In this document: positions 53,434 through 62,380 of the stretch, in pieces
Numbering within the stretch: position 1 is the first letter of the stretch
How the letters are laid out: each line of letters begins with the position of its first letter
Assembly: GCA_017479385.1 (NCBI GenBank)
Contig: JAFVCE010000015.1
Location: forward strand, 168,173-232,172
DNA: 64,000 nt
From: Bacteroidales bacterium
Lineage (GTDB): Bacteria > Bacteroidota > Bacteroidia > Bacteroidales > P3
Reading direction: 5' to 3'
Program-made: the position numbers and the translations under genes
The notes under the pieces: generated by a model
What the model was told of the DNA's origin: nothing
Database searches by the model: none
What the model saw: only the letters and a program-made list of their open reading frames with translations

Positions 53434-54054
53434 ATGGCAAAAAAGATAACACTACTTGCTCTCGCGCTCCTGCTCGCCATAGTTGCCACTGCACAAGGAC
53501 GTTTCGACGTGGCTGCGTGGGGAGGCTTGAGCATGGGCCAAATCGACGGCGACGACGCCGGCTCATACAACCACCCCGGCTTGGCCGCTGGCTTCGAATC
53601 GACATTCGCGCTGGGCGAGGAACAGGGGCTGTTGCGCGCCCTGGTTGGCTTCGGATTCATCCAAAAAGGGTCGTTCATTCAGCAGGTCGACCGCCGAATA
53701 AACCTTTCGTACATCGAAATTCCTATTATGCTCACTCTCAATTTCGGCGACGGACGTTTGCGCCTCGGCGCTGGGGTGGCACCAGCAGTGTTGGTCGACG
53801 CAAAGGTCTACGACTCTGACGTCTATAATCAGTTGCAATCCAATAATTTCCGTCGTTTCGACGCAGTGCCACTCTGCCTCGGGGTGCGCTATATGGTTAC
53901 TCCCAACTTGGGCCTCGAAGCTCGCTACCAAAACTCTATGCTCCCCATCACCGTCGAGAGTGGTTCGGGCACCTACCGTTTGTTCCGCACCAACCAAGGT
54001 ATTTTTAACCGCAATGTTGTTTTCTCGCTCGTATATCGTTGGCTACCACGCTGA
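53434..54054 (+). CDS. Outer-membrane beta-barrel protein (PorT-like family)
   Basis: 206 residues from MAKKITLLALALLLAIVATAQ, a signal peptide; the open frame begins eight codons earlier, but that start would weaken the signal. The body is amphipathic strands (AAWGGLSMGQIDG, ALVGFGFIQKGSFIQ, YIEIPIMLTLNFGDGRLRLG, NVVFSLVYRWLPR), as in the porin family/PorT-like barrels of Bacteroidota. Function unknown. It follows sbcC by 51 bp and may share its transcript. Confidence 0.8.
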   Translation: MAKKITLLALALLLAIVATAQGRFDVAAWGGLSMGQIDGDDAGSYNHPGLAAGFESTFALGEEQGLLRALVGFGFIQKGSFIQQVDRRINLSYIEIPIMLTLNFGDGRLRLGAGVAPAVLVDAKVYDSDVYNQLQSNNFRRFDAVPLCLGVRYMVTPNLGLEARYQNSMLPITVESGSGTYRLFRTNQGIFNRNVVFSLVYRWLPR

Positions 54055-54119
54055 TAGGTACCAAAATCGCTATACAATCAAGACCATAACGTAAGCCACA
54101 CACAACAACACCCTTTTTT

Positions 54120-54207
54120 GCCCGACCTCAACCCGACCTCAACCCGACCTTAATACGACCTCAATACGACCCTAACCTATCCCTAACCCTGATAATCAAA
54201 TAGTTAA
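54120..54207 (-). repeat. 11-bp-period dispersed repeat, copy F
   Basis: Five consecutive 11-mers (CCCGACCTCAA twice, CCCGACCTTAA, TACGACCTCAA, TACGACCCTAA), then a CCTATCCCTAACCCTGAT part and the end AATCAAATAGTTAA (54194-54207). The opposite inverted end is absent. It ends 18 bp before the thioesterase start. Confidence 0.85.
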
Positions 54208-54225
54208 GTCGAAAAATAGTTGTAT

Positions 54226-54666
54226 ATGACTGAAAATCAAAGTGTTAATACTTGTAAAAATAACCTTTTAGACCTTGTTCGAACCACCTTTTCGGCCGAC
54301 CACTATGCAGTGTCGGCCACGGGGGTCGAAATCGATGCCGTGGCCGACCATTTTGCCAAGTGTCGTTTAGAACTTGCGCCCAATCATCGCAACGCGCGTG
54401 GAGCCGTTATGGGAGGTGTACTCTTCACCATGGCCGATTTCGGAGCTGCCATTGCCGCCAACACCGATTGTTTGGACGGAGGCAACCTCGGTTGGGTGTC
54501 GCTCAACGGCGTAATCCACTACCTTTCTACTACACGTGGTGAGCGATTGGTTTCCGAAACGCGCTGTGTTAAACTTGGCCGCACCACGGCGCTCTATCGC
54601 ACCTCTATCCTTGATGGTGACCGCTTGGTGGCCGAGGTCGAGACCACCATGGTGCGTGTGGGTTGA
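54226..54666 (+). CDS. Hotdog-fold thioesterase (PaaI type)
   Basis: 146 residues. The hotdog core shows HRNARGAVMGGVLFTMADFG, where the helix after GGV carries the catalytic Asp, and VSLNGVIHYLSTTRGERLVS. PaaI-type thioesterases release CoA from aryl- or acyl-CoA. The ATG at 54226 is preferred to a TTG two codons earlier. No promoter box is obvious between it and repeat copy F. Convergent with lpxA (5-bp gap between stops). Confidence 0.85.
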   Translation: MTENQSVNTCKNNLLDLVRTTFSADHYAVSATGVEIDAVADHFAKCRLELAPNHRNARGAVMGGVLFTMADFGAAIAANTDCLDGGNLGWVSLNGVIHYLSTTRGERLVSETRCVKLGRTTALYRTSILDGDRLVAEVETTMVRVG

Positions 54667-54671
54667 GTGGC

Positions 54672-55460
54672 CTACTCGTCGCGTTTCATGAAGCTGTAAC
54701 CCTTCATCAGGCCAGTGGTTGCCGAACCGATGAAAGCCAGAATTTGCTTGCCCTCGTCGGTGTGGCCATACTTCTCCTTGATGATTTCGGTGGCGGAGGA
54801 GACGGTGAGGCCTTTTTGGAACAACTCGCGGTAGATGCCCTGTATGGTGTTGATAGACTCGCGCGAAAAGCCGCGACGTTGCAAGCCAAGCGAGTTCACG
54901 CCGGCGTAGGATATGGGGTAGCGAGCAGCTTTGACAAAAGGCGGTATATCCTTGTCTATCAGTGCGCCACCTTGCGTAATGACGTGCGAGCCGATGTGTA
55001 TAAACTGCAAGCACGCCGTTTTGCCGCCCAAAATAACATAGTCGCCAACAATGATGTGGCCAGCCAACGTGGCGTTGTTGGCAAAGACACAGCAGTCGCC
55101 CACCACGCAGTCGTGGGCCACGTGGACGTAAGCCATAAGCAGGTTATTGTTGCCAATGACAGTTTTGCCACTGGCGGCGGTGCCGCGGTTAATGGTGCAG
55201 CATTCGCGTATGGTGTTGCCGTCGCCAATTTCGACGGTGGTGTATTCGCCGGCAAACTTCAGGTCTTGTGGAACAGCGGCGATTACTGCGCCGGGGAATA
55301 TTCGGCAGTTGGCGCCGATACGGGCACCGGGGAAGATGGTCACGTTAGGACCTATCCATGTATTGTCGCCAATTTCAACGTCGTTGCCGATGGTGCTGAA
55401 GTTGGAGATGGTCACGTTTTTTCCGATTTTTGCATCGGGGTGTAAGTCGTAAAGTACCAT
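54672..55460 (-). CDS. lpxA: UDP-N-acetylglucosamine acyltransferase LpxA
   Basis: 262 residues, a left-handed beta-helix with hexapeptide repeats (IGPNVTIFPGARIGANCRIF in part). HVAHDCVVGD includes the catalytic His, and LGLQRRGFSRESI begins the C-terminal helical part. It adds a 3-hydroxyacyl chain to UDP-GlcNAc, the first lipid A step. Starts 2 bp after the lpxC stop. Confidence 0.95.
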   Translation of the reverse strand: MVLYDLHPDAKIGKNVTISNFSTIGNDVEIGDNTWIGPNVTIFPGARIGANCRIFPGAVIAAVPQDLKFAGEYTTVEIGDGNTIRECCTINRGTAASGKTVIGNNNLLMAYVHVAHDCVVGDCCVFANNATLAGHIIVGDYVILGGKTACLQFIHIGSHVITQGGALIDKDIPPFVKAARYPISYAGVNSLGLQRRGFSRESINTIQGIYRELFQKGLTVSSATEIIKEKYGHTDEGKQILAFIGSATTGLMKGYSFMKRDE

Positions 55461-55462
55461 AA

Positions 55463-56386
55463 TTATTGTGGATTGTTCGTTGTGTAGTTGGTTATGTAGT
55501 TGGCAAAAGCCACGTTGGCTTTATGGCCTGGTTTAAAAATGCGGAAGCGTGCGTTGAACGTTGTCCCAACAAGTCGGATGTCGCCAATGAAGTCGAGCAA
55601 CTTGTGGCGGGCAGGCTCGTTGCTAAAGAATGGGTCGGTAGTGTTGAGCACACCGTCGTGGACTTTGAAGTGCGAAGCGTCTTTGTTGAAAGTCTTTTCG
55701 AGCCTCTTCAGTTGGCGTGGACTCAGTTCTTTGTTCACAAAAACGAGGGCGTTGTCGAGGCTGCCACCTTTGATGAGGTTGAGTTTGAGCAGAGGTTCAA
55801 TCTCGTGCAAAAAGACGAAGGTGCGGCAGGGTGCAATTCCGGCGGCGTAGTCGGTCATGTTTTCGAGCGTGGCTTCCTGGCAGCCGATGACGCTGTTGGG
55901 AAAGTCTATTTTGCAGTCGACGGCAAAGTGGTCGCAAGGCTCAACGTCGTAGATGGAGCCTGTGTTTTTTACCTCGAAATGGAGCGGTTCTGATATGGTG
56001 TAAACTTTGCGTTCGGCAGCCAGTTCTTGCGAGCCGACGCGCGTTAGTTGCAACATCCAGGGGCGTGACGAACCGTCGAGGATGGGTATTTCGCCGCCGT
56101 CGAGTTCGATAATAGCGTTGTCTATCTGTGCTCCGTGGAGGGCAGACATCAGGTGTTCGATTGTGGCGATGGTGTGTCGTCCCGAACCGAGGGTGGTGCC
56201 GCGGGCTGTCTCGCCAATTGAGGCGGCTCGAGCTGGCTGGGTGATGATGTTGGTGCAGTCGGTGCGGCGAAAGACTATGCCGAAATCGGGCGGAGCCGGT
56301 TTCACCACCACGGTGACGGTGCGCCCCGTGTGGAGTCCTAAGCCAGTGAGTCGGAATTCTTTTTTTACAGTAGTTTGGTGAATCAT
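55463..56386 (-). CDS. lpxC: UDP-3-O-acyl-GlcNAc deacetylase LpxC, not fused to FabZ
   Basis: 307 residues. Zinc ligands: IEHLMSALHG (His near 80), and HKLLDFIGDIRLVG (His and Asp near 260). In most Bacteroidota LpxC is fused to the dehydratase FabZ, giving about 460 residues; here the frame stops at the end of the LpxC domain and lpxA begins 2 bp later. FabZ must therefore be encoded elsewhere. Third gene of a guaA-LysM/PBP-lpxC-lpxA unit. Confidence 0.93.
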   Translation of the reverse strand: MIHQTTVKKEFRLTGLGLHTGRTVTVVVKPAPPDFGIVFRRTDCTNIITQPARAASIGETARGTTLGSGRHTIATIEHLMSALHGAQIDNAIIELDGGEIPILDGSSRPWMLQLTRVGSQELAAERKVYTISEPLHFEVKNTGSIYDVEPCDHFAVDCKIDFPNSVIGCQEATLENMTDYAAGIAPCRTFVFLHEIEPLLKLNLIKGGSLDNALVFVNKELSPRQLKRLEKTFNKDASHFKVHDGVLNTTDPFFSNEPARHKLLDFIGDIRLVGTTFNARFRIFKPGHKANVAFANYITNYTTNNPQ

Positions 56387-56396
56387 AGCGATTTAG

Positions 56397-57914
56397 TTAT
56401 CGATTAGTAACGGGAGTCATTTGCAGGTCTACCATTTTGTAGAGTATGGCTGTGGCGTTTTCGAGGCCCGAGGCGCTATCGTTGCGGCCGAGGCGTATTG
56501 GGGCCATCATGCCTGGTGCAGGGCCTGTTGGGGTGACCCAAAAATCGTTGCCCGATGTTTTGAGCCCGTTGACGAAGTAGCGCACTATGTCGTTGCCGAG
56601 GGCGGCGAATTGGCCGGTGGGTTCGGTTTTATAGGCTTCGCGGAAGGCTGTAAGGAAGTCGGAGTGGGTGCTGTTGGCCATATCCCAGTCGGTGTAGAAA
56701 GTGTGGTAGGAGAGGTGTTGCAGTTGCGAGAAGTCGATGTCGGAATACTCGCGTGTCCAGTCGTTGTAGGTGTAGAGTGTGGGTTGGTCTTTCTTGAAGG
56801 AACTCAGTTTGTTGAGTAGGGTGCTGACGTAGACGCGGTTCTTGCTCCGGTCTTGGTCGTAGATGCTTACCACTACGCTCGAGGGGGTGGTTTTGAGGGT
56901 GGTGGCGAGTTTGGCGTTTTGCGACCAGTTGAAGATGGTGTATTTTATGTCGCCACGGTTGTCGAGCTGTTTTTTGAGTTCGTCGAGTTGTTCTTTTTCG
57001 CTTTTCGAGCCGGAGTGTATTATATAAAGGTGTTGGCCGGGGTGCTCTTTGCTGATGTTGCTGAGCATGGCTTTGGTGCGGCCGGCGAGCGAGGGCATAC
57101 ATTTTACCACATAGGGGTTGTCATGTGTGATTTCGCTGCGGGTCGACATGGGGTTGATTACATGCACGCCGGCTTGGCTGGCGAGGACAGCTGCTTCGGC
57201 AAAGGCGTCGCGCATGAGCAGGGTGACGATGAAGTCGCAACTGGCCAGGTTGTGGCTTTCGAAAGCTTGGCGGACGCTTTCGGGCTTGCCGTCCGAGACG
57301 TCGGCCACCACGAGGTCGACCCTTGTGCCTTGGCTGCCCAGCTGGTTGAGGGCGAGCATCATGCCTTCGTAGAACTCGATGAATTCGAATTGTTTGTACG
57401 ATTTCTTGCCACGTTGTTCGACGTCGAATTTCGAGGTCGATATGGCGTCGATTTGGTCAAGGTAGAGGGGCATGATGAGGCCTATCTTGATGTGGTTTTT
57501 GTCGGTCAGGCGCGGTTTGGTGGCTTGGGTTATGGCCGGTTTGGGGCGCTGCGGGGTGGTTTGGCCGGTGGGTGTTTGGGTTGTGGTTGTGGCAGGCCTG
57601 TCAGTTGGGGCTGACTTTTTGTCAGTCTCGGTGGTCTGGCCTGGTAGTTGTTGGCCTCGACATGGCAGCCATACGGTGTCGCCTGGTTCGAGAAAATGGA
57701 TGTCTTTGTGGGTAACGGCGTCGTATGACTTAAGTCCATAGGCCTTTGAAATAGAGTATACGGTTTGTCCCTTTTCGACTATATGGACGTAGTATTTGCG
57801 GCCGTTTAGGGTCTGGGTTTCTGTTGTGACTTTGACCGGGGCGGTGCCTGGGGCTTGGGCCGCAGCGCTGCAGGCGAGCAGCAGTGCCGTTATTGCAAGG
57901 ATGGTGCGTTTCAT
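56397..57914 (-). CDS. LysM protein with type 1 periplasmic-binding domain
   Basis: 505 residues. A signal peptide (MKRTILAITALLLACSAAAQ); one LysM domain (about 43-90: HIVEKGQTVYSISKAYGL, DTVWLPC); a Thr/Pro/Gln-rich linker (about 95-140); then a periplasmic-binding-protein fold (IGLIMPLYLDQ onward) like the amino-acid ABC receptors and LpoA/YraM-type proteins. It probably binds peptidoglycan and may act as a cell-wall enzyme activator or ligand sensor. The start at 57914 gives the signal peptide. Gaps of 8 bp to guaA and 10 bp to lpxC. Confidence 0.82.
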   Translation of the reverse strand: MKRTILAITALLLACSAAAQAPGTAPVKVTTETQTLNGRKYYVHIVEKGQTVYSISKAYGLKSYDAVTHKDIHFLEPGDTVWLPCRGQQLPGQTTETDKKSAPTDRPATTTTQTPTGQTTPQRPKPAITQATKPRLTDKNHIKIGLIMPLYLDQIDAISTSKFDVEQRGKKSYKQFEFIEFYEGMMLALNQLGSQGTRVDLVVADVSDGKPESVRQAFESHNLASCDFIVTLLMRDAFAEAAVLASQAGVHVINPMSTRSEITHDNPYVVKCMPSLAGRTKAMLSNISKEHPGQHLYIIHSGSKSEKEQLDELKKQLDNRGDIKYTIFNWSQNAKLATTLKTTPSSVVVSIYDQDRSKNRVYVSTLLNKLSSFKKDQPTLYTYNDWTREYSDIDFSQLQHLSYHTFYTDWDMANSTHSDFLTAFREAYKTEPTGQFAALGNDIVRYFVNGLKTSGNDFWVTPTGPAPGMMAPIRLGRNDSASGLENATAILYKMVDLQMTPVTNR

Positions 57915-57922
57915 GATATTAT

Positions 57923-59449
57923 TTATTCCCACTCGATGGTTGCGGGCGGTTTTGAACTGATGTCGTAGACCACGCGGTTCACTCCCTTGACGCGGTTGAT
58001 GATGTCGTTCGATACGCGTGCGAGGAAGTCGTAAGGCAGGTGGCTCCAGTCGGCCGTCATACCGTCTACGCTCTCGACGGCGCGCAGGGCCACGACGCTC
58101 TCGTAGGTGCGTTCGTCGCCCATAACGCCCACGCTCTGCACCGGAAGGAGCATGCAGCCGGCTTGCCACACTTTGTCGTAGAGGCCGCTTTGGCGCAGTC
58201 CGCTGACGAAGATGTCGTCTACCTCTTGTAGTATGCGGACTTTCTCGGGAGTGACGTCGCTCAGAATGCGTATGGCCAGGCCTGGGCCGGGGAAGGGGTG
58301 GCGGCCGATGAGTTCGTCTTTGATGCCGAGTTGGCGACCCACGCGGCGCACCTCGTCTTTGAACAGGCTGCGCAGTGGTTCGACGAGTTGCAACTTCATG
58401 TAGTCGGGCAACCCGCCCACGTTGTGGTGGCTTTTGATGGTTTGGCTGGGGCCTTTGACGCTCGACGATTCAATCACATCGGGGTATATCGTGCCTTGCC
58501 CCAGATATTTAGCGTCGGTGATGAGTTTGGCTTCGGCGTCGAAGACGTCGATAAAGGTTTTGCCGATGGCTTTGCGTTTCTTTTCGGGGTCGGTGACGCC
58601 GGCCAGTACGCTGTAGAAGCGCTCTTTGGCGTCGACACCCTTGACGTTGAGGCCCATGCCGCGATATTGTTCGAGCACGCCTTCGAACTCGTTTTTGCGC
58701 AGCAGGCCGTTGTCGACAAAAATGCAGTGCAGTTGGTGACCGATGGCGCGATTGAGCAGCACGGCAGCCACGGTGCTATCAACTCCGCCGCTGAGGCCGA
58801 GCACCACCTTGTCGCCCCCAATCTTGGCGCGCAGGTCGGCAACGGTGGTTTCGATGAACGAGGCGGGGGTCCACGACTGGTCGCAGCCGCAGATGTCGAC
58901 CACAAAGTTGCGCAATATCGTCAGCCCGTCGACCGAGTGGTGAACCTCGGGGTGGAACTGTATGGCGTAGGTTTCTTCGCCCTCAATCTGGTAGCCGGCG
59001 TTGGCCACCGTCTGGGTCGAGCAGATAACGCGATAGCCCTGCGGCAGGGTGTTGATGGTGTCGCCGTGGCTCATCCAAACTTGGCTGCCTTCGGGCACGT
59101 TGCGCATAAGTGGGTTGCTTTTGTCGACGTAGCAGAGGTTGGCGCGCCCATATTCGCGGGTTTGCGACTGCTCTACGCTGCCACCGCCATATTTGGCCAG
59201 GTATTGAGCGCCGTAGCACACGGCCAGCAGCGGCATTTTGCCCTTGATGGCGCTCATGTCGGGCACCGGCGCGTCGGCGGCGTTGCAGCTGTAGGGGCTA
59301 CCAGAGAAGACCACGCCTTTGACCTCGGCACCAAGGGCCGGTATCTTGTTGTAGGGGTGAATTTCGCAGTAAACATTCAGTTCGCGAATTTTGCGAGCAA
59401 TGAGCTGAGTGTATTGAGAACCAAAATCTAAGATGACAATAGTGTCCAT
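57923..59449 (-). CDS. guaA: GMP synthase (glutamine-hydrolysing)
   Basis: 508 residues. Glutaminase domain: nucleophile Cys in [16 protein letters not shown], His/Glu in [12 protein letters not shown]-pyrophosphatase domain: [17 protein letters not shown]-terminal dimer domain ends PPATIEWE as in all GuaA. It makes GMP from XMP. First gene of the unit leading into lpxC-lpxA. Confidence 0.97.
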   Translation of the reverse strand: MDTIVILDFGSQYTQLIARKIRELNVYCEIHPYNKIPALGAEVKGVVFSGSPYSCNAADAPVPDMSAIKGKMPLLAVCYGAQYLAKYGGGSVEQSQTREYGRANLCYVDKSNPLMRNVPEGSQVWMSHGDTINTLPQGYRVICSTQTVANAGYQIEGEETYAIQFHPEVHHSVDGLTILRNFVVDICGCDQSWTPASFIETTVADLRAKIGGDKVVLGLSGGVDSTVAAVLLNRAIGHQLHCIFVDNGLLRKNEFEGVLEQYRGMGLNVKGVDAKERFYSVLAGVTDPEKKRKAIGKTFIDVFDAEAKLITDAKYLGQGTIYPDVIESSSVKGPSQTIKSHHNVGGLPDYMKLQLVEPLRSLFKDEVRRVGRQLGIKDELIGRHPFPGPGLAIRILSDVTPEKVRILQEVDDIFVSGLRQSGLYDKVWQAGCMLLPVQSVGVMGDERTYESVVALRAVESVDGMTADWSHLPYDFLARVSNDIINRVKGVNRVVYDISSKPPATIEWE

Positions 59450-59752
59450 ATTCTCTGTATTATTTTAAAAAGCAAAGATACGCACTTTTTTTGAATTAGC
59501 GAAAAAAATCTTTGTCGTGGTACAATATTTTGTTCTCTTGGTCGTTAATATAAATGTTGCGAGCGCGCTAAAAGTGGCCTCAGGCTTGGCGCAAACCTCA
59601 ACCTCGTGGTTCGGAGGCAAAAAAGCCTCGGATGGTACCGGTTGGGGCGCGCTGCGCAGACGTAAAACGCTTGGTTACAATAGCTTAAAACTTCGTCAAA
59701 CAGCCAGTCTGCCTCGCCTTGAAGAGGGGTAGGCGAGGGGTTTGCTCGAATT

Positions 59753-59842
59753 GTAACTGCTTGATTGTCAAGCCTTGTTCGACCTCAATACGACCCTAAC
59801 CCCTCCTTAACACGACTTAAGGCCTATAAATTAGGCAGTTAC
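59753..59842 (-). repeat. 90-bp dispersed repeat, copy G
   Basis: Ends GTAACTGC (59753-59760) and GCAGTTAC (59835-59842) are perfect inverted 8-mers, and similarity continues for 22 bp (16 matches). Core: TTCGACCTCAA, TACGACCCTAA, CCCCTCCTTAA, CACGACTTAAG. Confidence 0.88.
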
Positions 59843-59936
59843 GTCGTCGTTTTTATGCCCTCAAAAGAAAGATGTGCGAGAGCGAAATTTTTTGTGCTTT
59901 TCGAAATATAAAAAGTGCTAATTCAAAAAAAAATCG

Positions 59937-59944
59937 TATCTTTG
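59937..59944 (+). promoter_or_regulatory. Promoter -7 box of bamD, adjacent to the start codon
   Basis: TATCTTTG; the ATG is at 59951, only 6 bases after the box, so the mRNA would be leaderless or nearly so. No -33 TTTG at the right distance. Confidence 0.6.
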
Positions 59945-59950
59945 CCCGTT

Positions 59951-60769
59951 ATGAAATGGTGGAAAACTGTTACCGGAATCGTTGCAATTGCTTTGCTTAC
60001 AGCGAGTTGCAACGGATATGAGAAGTTGCTGAAAAGTAACGATTTTGAGGCCAAGTTCGCCGCAGCCGAGCGTTTTTACAACGAGGGCAGTTACTCGCGT
60101 GCAGCCCAGTTGCTCGAAAATCTGACGCTCGAGTATCACGGCTCGGACCACGCCGAGGACATTGCTTGGTACTATGCCAACTCGCTGATGAAGGAGCACG
60201 ACTACTTTACCGCGGCCTACCAGTTCAAGCGCTTTGTTCGCCAGTATCCCTACAGTGCACGTACCGAAGAGGCTACCTACCGCTCGGCCTGGTGCCGCTA
60301 TATGGATTCGCCCGAGTACTCGCTCGACCAGTCGGTTACCAAGGAGGCCATTACAGAGTTCGAGCGCTTTGCCGAGCGTTATCCGCAGAGTTTGCACCTG
60401 CCACAGGTCAACCAGTACCTCGACGAGATGCACGCCAAGTTGATGAAAAAATCGTACGAAACGGCCTACGAGTACTACTACATTGGCGAGTATCACGCGG
60501 CCTATGTGGCTTTCCAGCAGTTTCTTAACCTCTATCCCGACGCGCAACAGCGCGAGGACGCCATGTTCTACCTCCTGAAATCGGGCTACCACTATGCCGC
60601 CGGCAGCCGCGAGGATAAGGTTAAAGAGCGTATGCAACAGGTTGTCAACGACTTCGACAAGTTGGCCACCAGTTTCCGCGATTCCAAGTATATGGAGCAG
60701 GCTCAAGAAATCTACACCAAGAGCCGCGCCGCCCTTGCCGCCATCGAACAAAACGAACAACAACAATAA
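59951..60769 (+). CDS. bamD: Outer membrane assembly factor BamD
   Basis: 272 residues. Signal and lipobox MKWWKTVTGIVAIALLTASC, then TPR-type helices (FAAAERFYNEGSYSRAAQLL; YTAAYQF-type FTAAYQFKRFVRQYPYSART). The start at 59951 is chosen because it begins the signal peptide; the frame opens 12 codons earlier, upstream of the promoter box. It works with BamA in inserting OM barrels, such as the two encoded in this window. First gene of bamD-rpoZ-coaBC-transglycosylase. Confidence 0.92.
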   Translation: MKWWKTVTGIVAIALLTASCNGYEKLLKSNDFEAKFAAAERFYNEGSYSRAAQLLENLTLEYHGSDHAEDIAWYYANSLMKEHDYFTAAYQFKRFVRQYPYSARTEEATYRSAWCRYMDSPEYSLDQSVTKEAITEFERFAERYPQSLHLPQVNQYLDEMHAKLMKKSYETAYEYYYIGEYHAAYVAFQQFLNLYPDAQQREDAMFYLLKSGYHYAAGSREDKVKERMQQVVNDFDKLATSFRDSKYMEQAQEIYTKSRAALAAIEQNEQQQ

Positions 60770-60789
60770 CATCCCTTTTTATTAATACA

Positions 60790-61173
60790 ATGGAAGAGAA
60801 AAGAAAAATAAGCAACACCGCCATCACGCGCAACACCGCCGAGTTCAGCCAGCAAACCGACAATCTCTACGAAACAGTGGCCATGCTCACCAAGCGTGCC
60901 AACCAGATTGCCTCGGAAGAGAAGCGCGAGCTTCGCAAAAAAATCGACGAGTTTGCAGCCCATAGCGACGGCCTCGACGACTATTACGAGAACCGCGAGC
61001 AGGTGGAGGTGGTGCGCCACTACGAGCAAATGCCCAAACCCACCCTCGAGGCCACCGAAGAATATCTGGCCCATCAGCTCTACTACCGCAACCCCTCGAA
61101 GGAGAGCCAGCGCGAACACATGATTGACGAGGAGATTGGCCTCGCCCATACCACTCAGAGCAAAGAGCAGTAG
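60790..61173 (+). CDS. rpoZ: RNA polymerase omega subunit, Bacteroidota form
   Basis: 127 residues. NLYETVAMLTKRANQIASEEKRELRKKIDEF is the Rpb6/omega core (quoted in part: ETVAMLTKRANQIA), followed by the phylum-specific tail ENREQVEVVRHYEQMPKPTL and YYRNPSKES. It stabilises the beta' subunit. Gaps of 20 bp from bamD and 25 bp to coaBC; this order is common in Bacteroidales. Confidence 0.9.
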   Translation: MEEKRKISNTAITRNTAEFSQQTDNLYETVAMLTKRANQIASEEKRELRKKIDEFAAHSDGLDDYYENREQVEVVRHYEQMPKPTLEATEEYLAHQLYYRNPSKESQREHMIDEEIGLAHTTQSKEQ

Positions 61174-61198
61174 TTCAACCCTTTAGCCCCCAAACCCT

Positions 61199-62380
61199 AT
61201 GCGCATCATTGTCGGCATAACGGGAGGTATAGCGGCCTACAAGTCACCCCAGTTAGTGCGCCTGCTGCGCAAAGCGGGCCACGAGGTGCAGTGTGTGGCC
61301 ACGACCCATGCCCTGCAGTTCGTTACCCAACTAACGCTCGAAACGGTGTCGGGCCGGTCGCTCTACTACGACCTTTTCAGCTCGGCCAACAGCCACTCCA
61401 CCGAACACATCGCCCTCAAAGACTGGGGCGAGGCAATGATTGTGGCACCAGCCACGGCCAACATCATTGGCAAGCTGGCCTCGGGCGTGGCCGACGACGC
61501 GTTGTCGACCCTCATGCTCGCTTTTTGTGGCAAGCCCATGCTCATCTGTCCGGCCATGAACAGCCAGATGTGGCTCAGCCAGCCGGTTCAGCGCAACGTG
61601 GCCTACCTGCAATCGCTCCAGGGGGTAGCTTTTGCCGGCCCCGAAGGGGGCGACCTTGCCTGCGGCGTCAGCGGCGTGGGGCGTATGTGCGAGCCCGAAA
61701 CTATAGTCCAGTTTTTTGCCACCGCCTTTGGCCCCAAACCGCTGGTGGGGCAGCGTGTACTGGTTACCGCCGGACCCACCTACGAGCGCATCGACGCTGT
61801 GCGTTTTGTGGGCAACTACTCGTCGGGCAAGATGGGCTACGCCTTGGCCGAGGCCTTGGCGGCCCGCGGGGCCGAAGTGGAGCTCGTTAGCGGGCCAACC
61901 CACCTAACTGTCTCTGCTCCAGGGGTAAAACTCACTCGGGTCGAGTCGGCGCGCGAGATGTTCGATGCCGCCACCGCTACGTTCCCTTCATGCTCGGCAG
62001 CCATACTCAGTGCTGCTGTGGCCGACTACAGGCCCGACCACCAAGCCAACCATAAACTCAAGAAAAACGGGGCCGACGGCATGGACCTACATCTTGTACA
62101 AAACCCCGACATACTCGCCACCCTCGGCACCATGAAGACTGAAGGTCAGCGACTTATAGGTTTCGCTCTCGAAACCGACAACGAGATGCAAAATGCCCTT
62201 GCAAAATTAGAACGCAAAAATCTCGATTTTATTGTGCTCAACTCGCTAAAAAATGAAGGGGCTGGTTTTGGGGTCGATACCAATCAGGTTACCATCATCG
62301 GCCGCGATGGCCGCACCGTCGATAGCCCCCTGCTGCCCAAACGCGAGGTGGCTAACCTCATTGTAGACACCTGCCTATGA
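61199..62380 (+). CDS. coaBC: Bifunctional phosphopantothenoylcysteine decarboxylase/synthetase
   Basis: 393 residues. CoaC part: GITGGIAAYKSPQLVRLLRK, the FMN site APATANIIGKLASGVADD, PAMNSQMW, and the active-site Cys in ACGVSGVGRM. CoaB part: TAGPTYERIDAVRF and NYSSGKMGYALAEAL. Two steps of coenzyme A synthesis. Overlaps the next gene by 4 bp (ATGA at 62377-62380). Confidence 0.95.
   Translation: MRIIVGITGGIAAYKSPQLVRLLRKAGHEVQCVATTHALQFVTQLTLETVSGRSLYYDLFSSANSHSTEHIALKDWGEAMIVAPATANIIGKLASGVADDALSTLMLAFCGKPMLICPAMNSQMWLSQPVQRNVAYLQSLQGVAFAGPEGGDLACGVSGVGRMCEPETIVQFFATAFGPKPLVGQRVLVTAGPTYERIDAVRFVGNYSSGKMGYALAEALAARGAEVELVSGPTHLTVSAPGVKLTRVESAREMFDAATATFPSCSAAILSAAVADYRPDHQANHKLKKNGADGMDLHLVQNPDILATLGTMKTEGQRLIGFALETDNEMQNALAKLERKNLDFIVLNSLKNEGAGFGVDTNQVTIIGRDGRTVDSPLLPKREVANLIVDTCL

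Larger units (their letters stand above)
59450..59950. other. Intergenic region between guaA and bamD
   Basis: No gene supported. Contains 90-bp repeat copy G (59753-59842) and the bamD promoter box. A 71-codon open frame at 59517-59732 has no start context or similarity and is not called. Confidence 0.65.

Noticed and set aside
57611-57632. CTGACTTTTTGTCAG inverted sequence similar to the 19-bp ends of the 182-bp element
   Set aside because: Short chance similarity inside the LysM protein gene; only the GTCAG core is shared.
59517-59732. 71-codon open frame between guaA and bamD
   Set aside because: No similarity, no upstream promoter box and no protein-like pattern; treated as non-coding.
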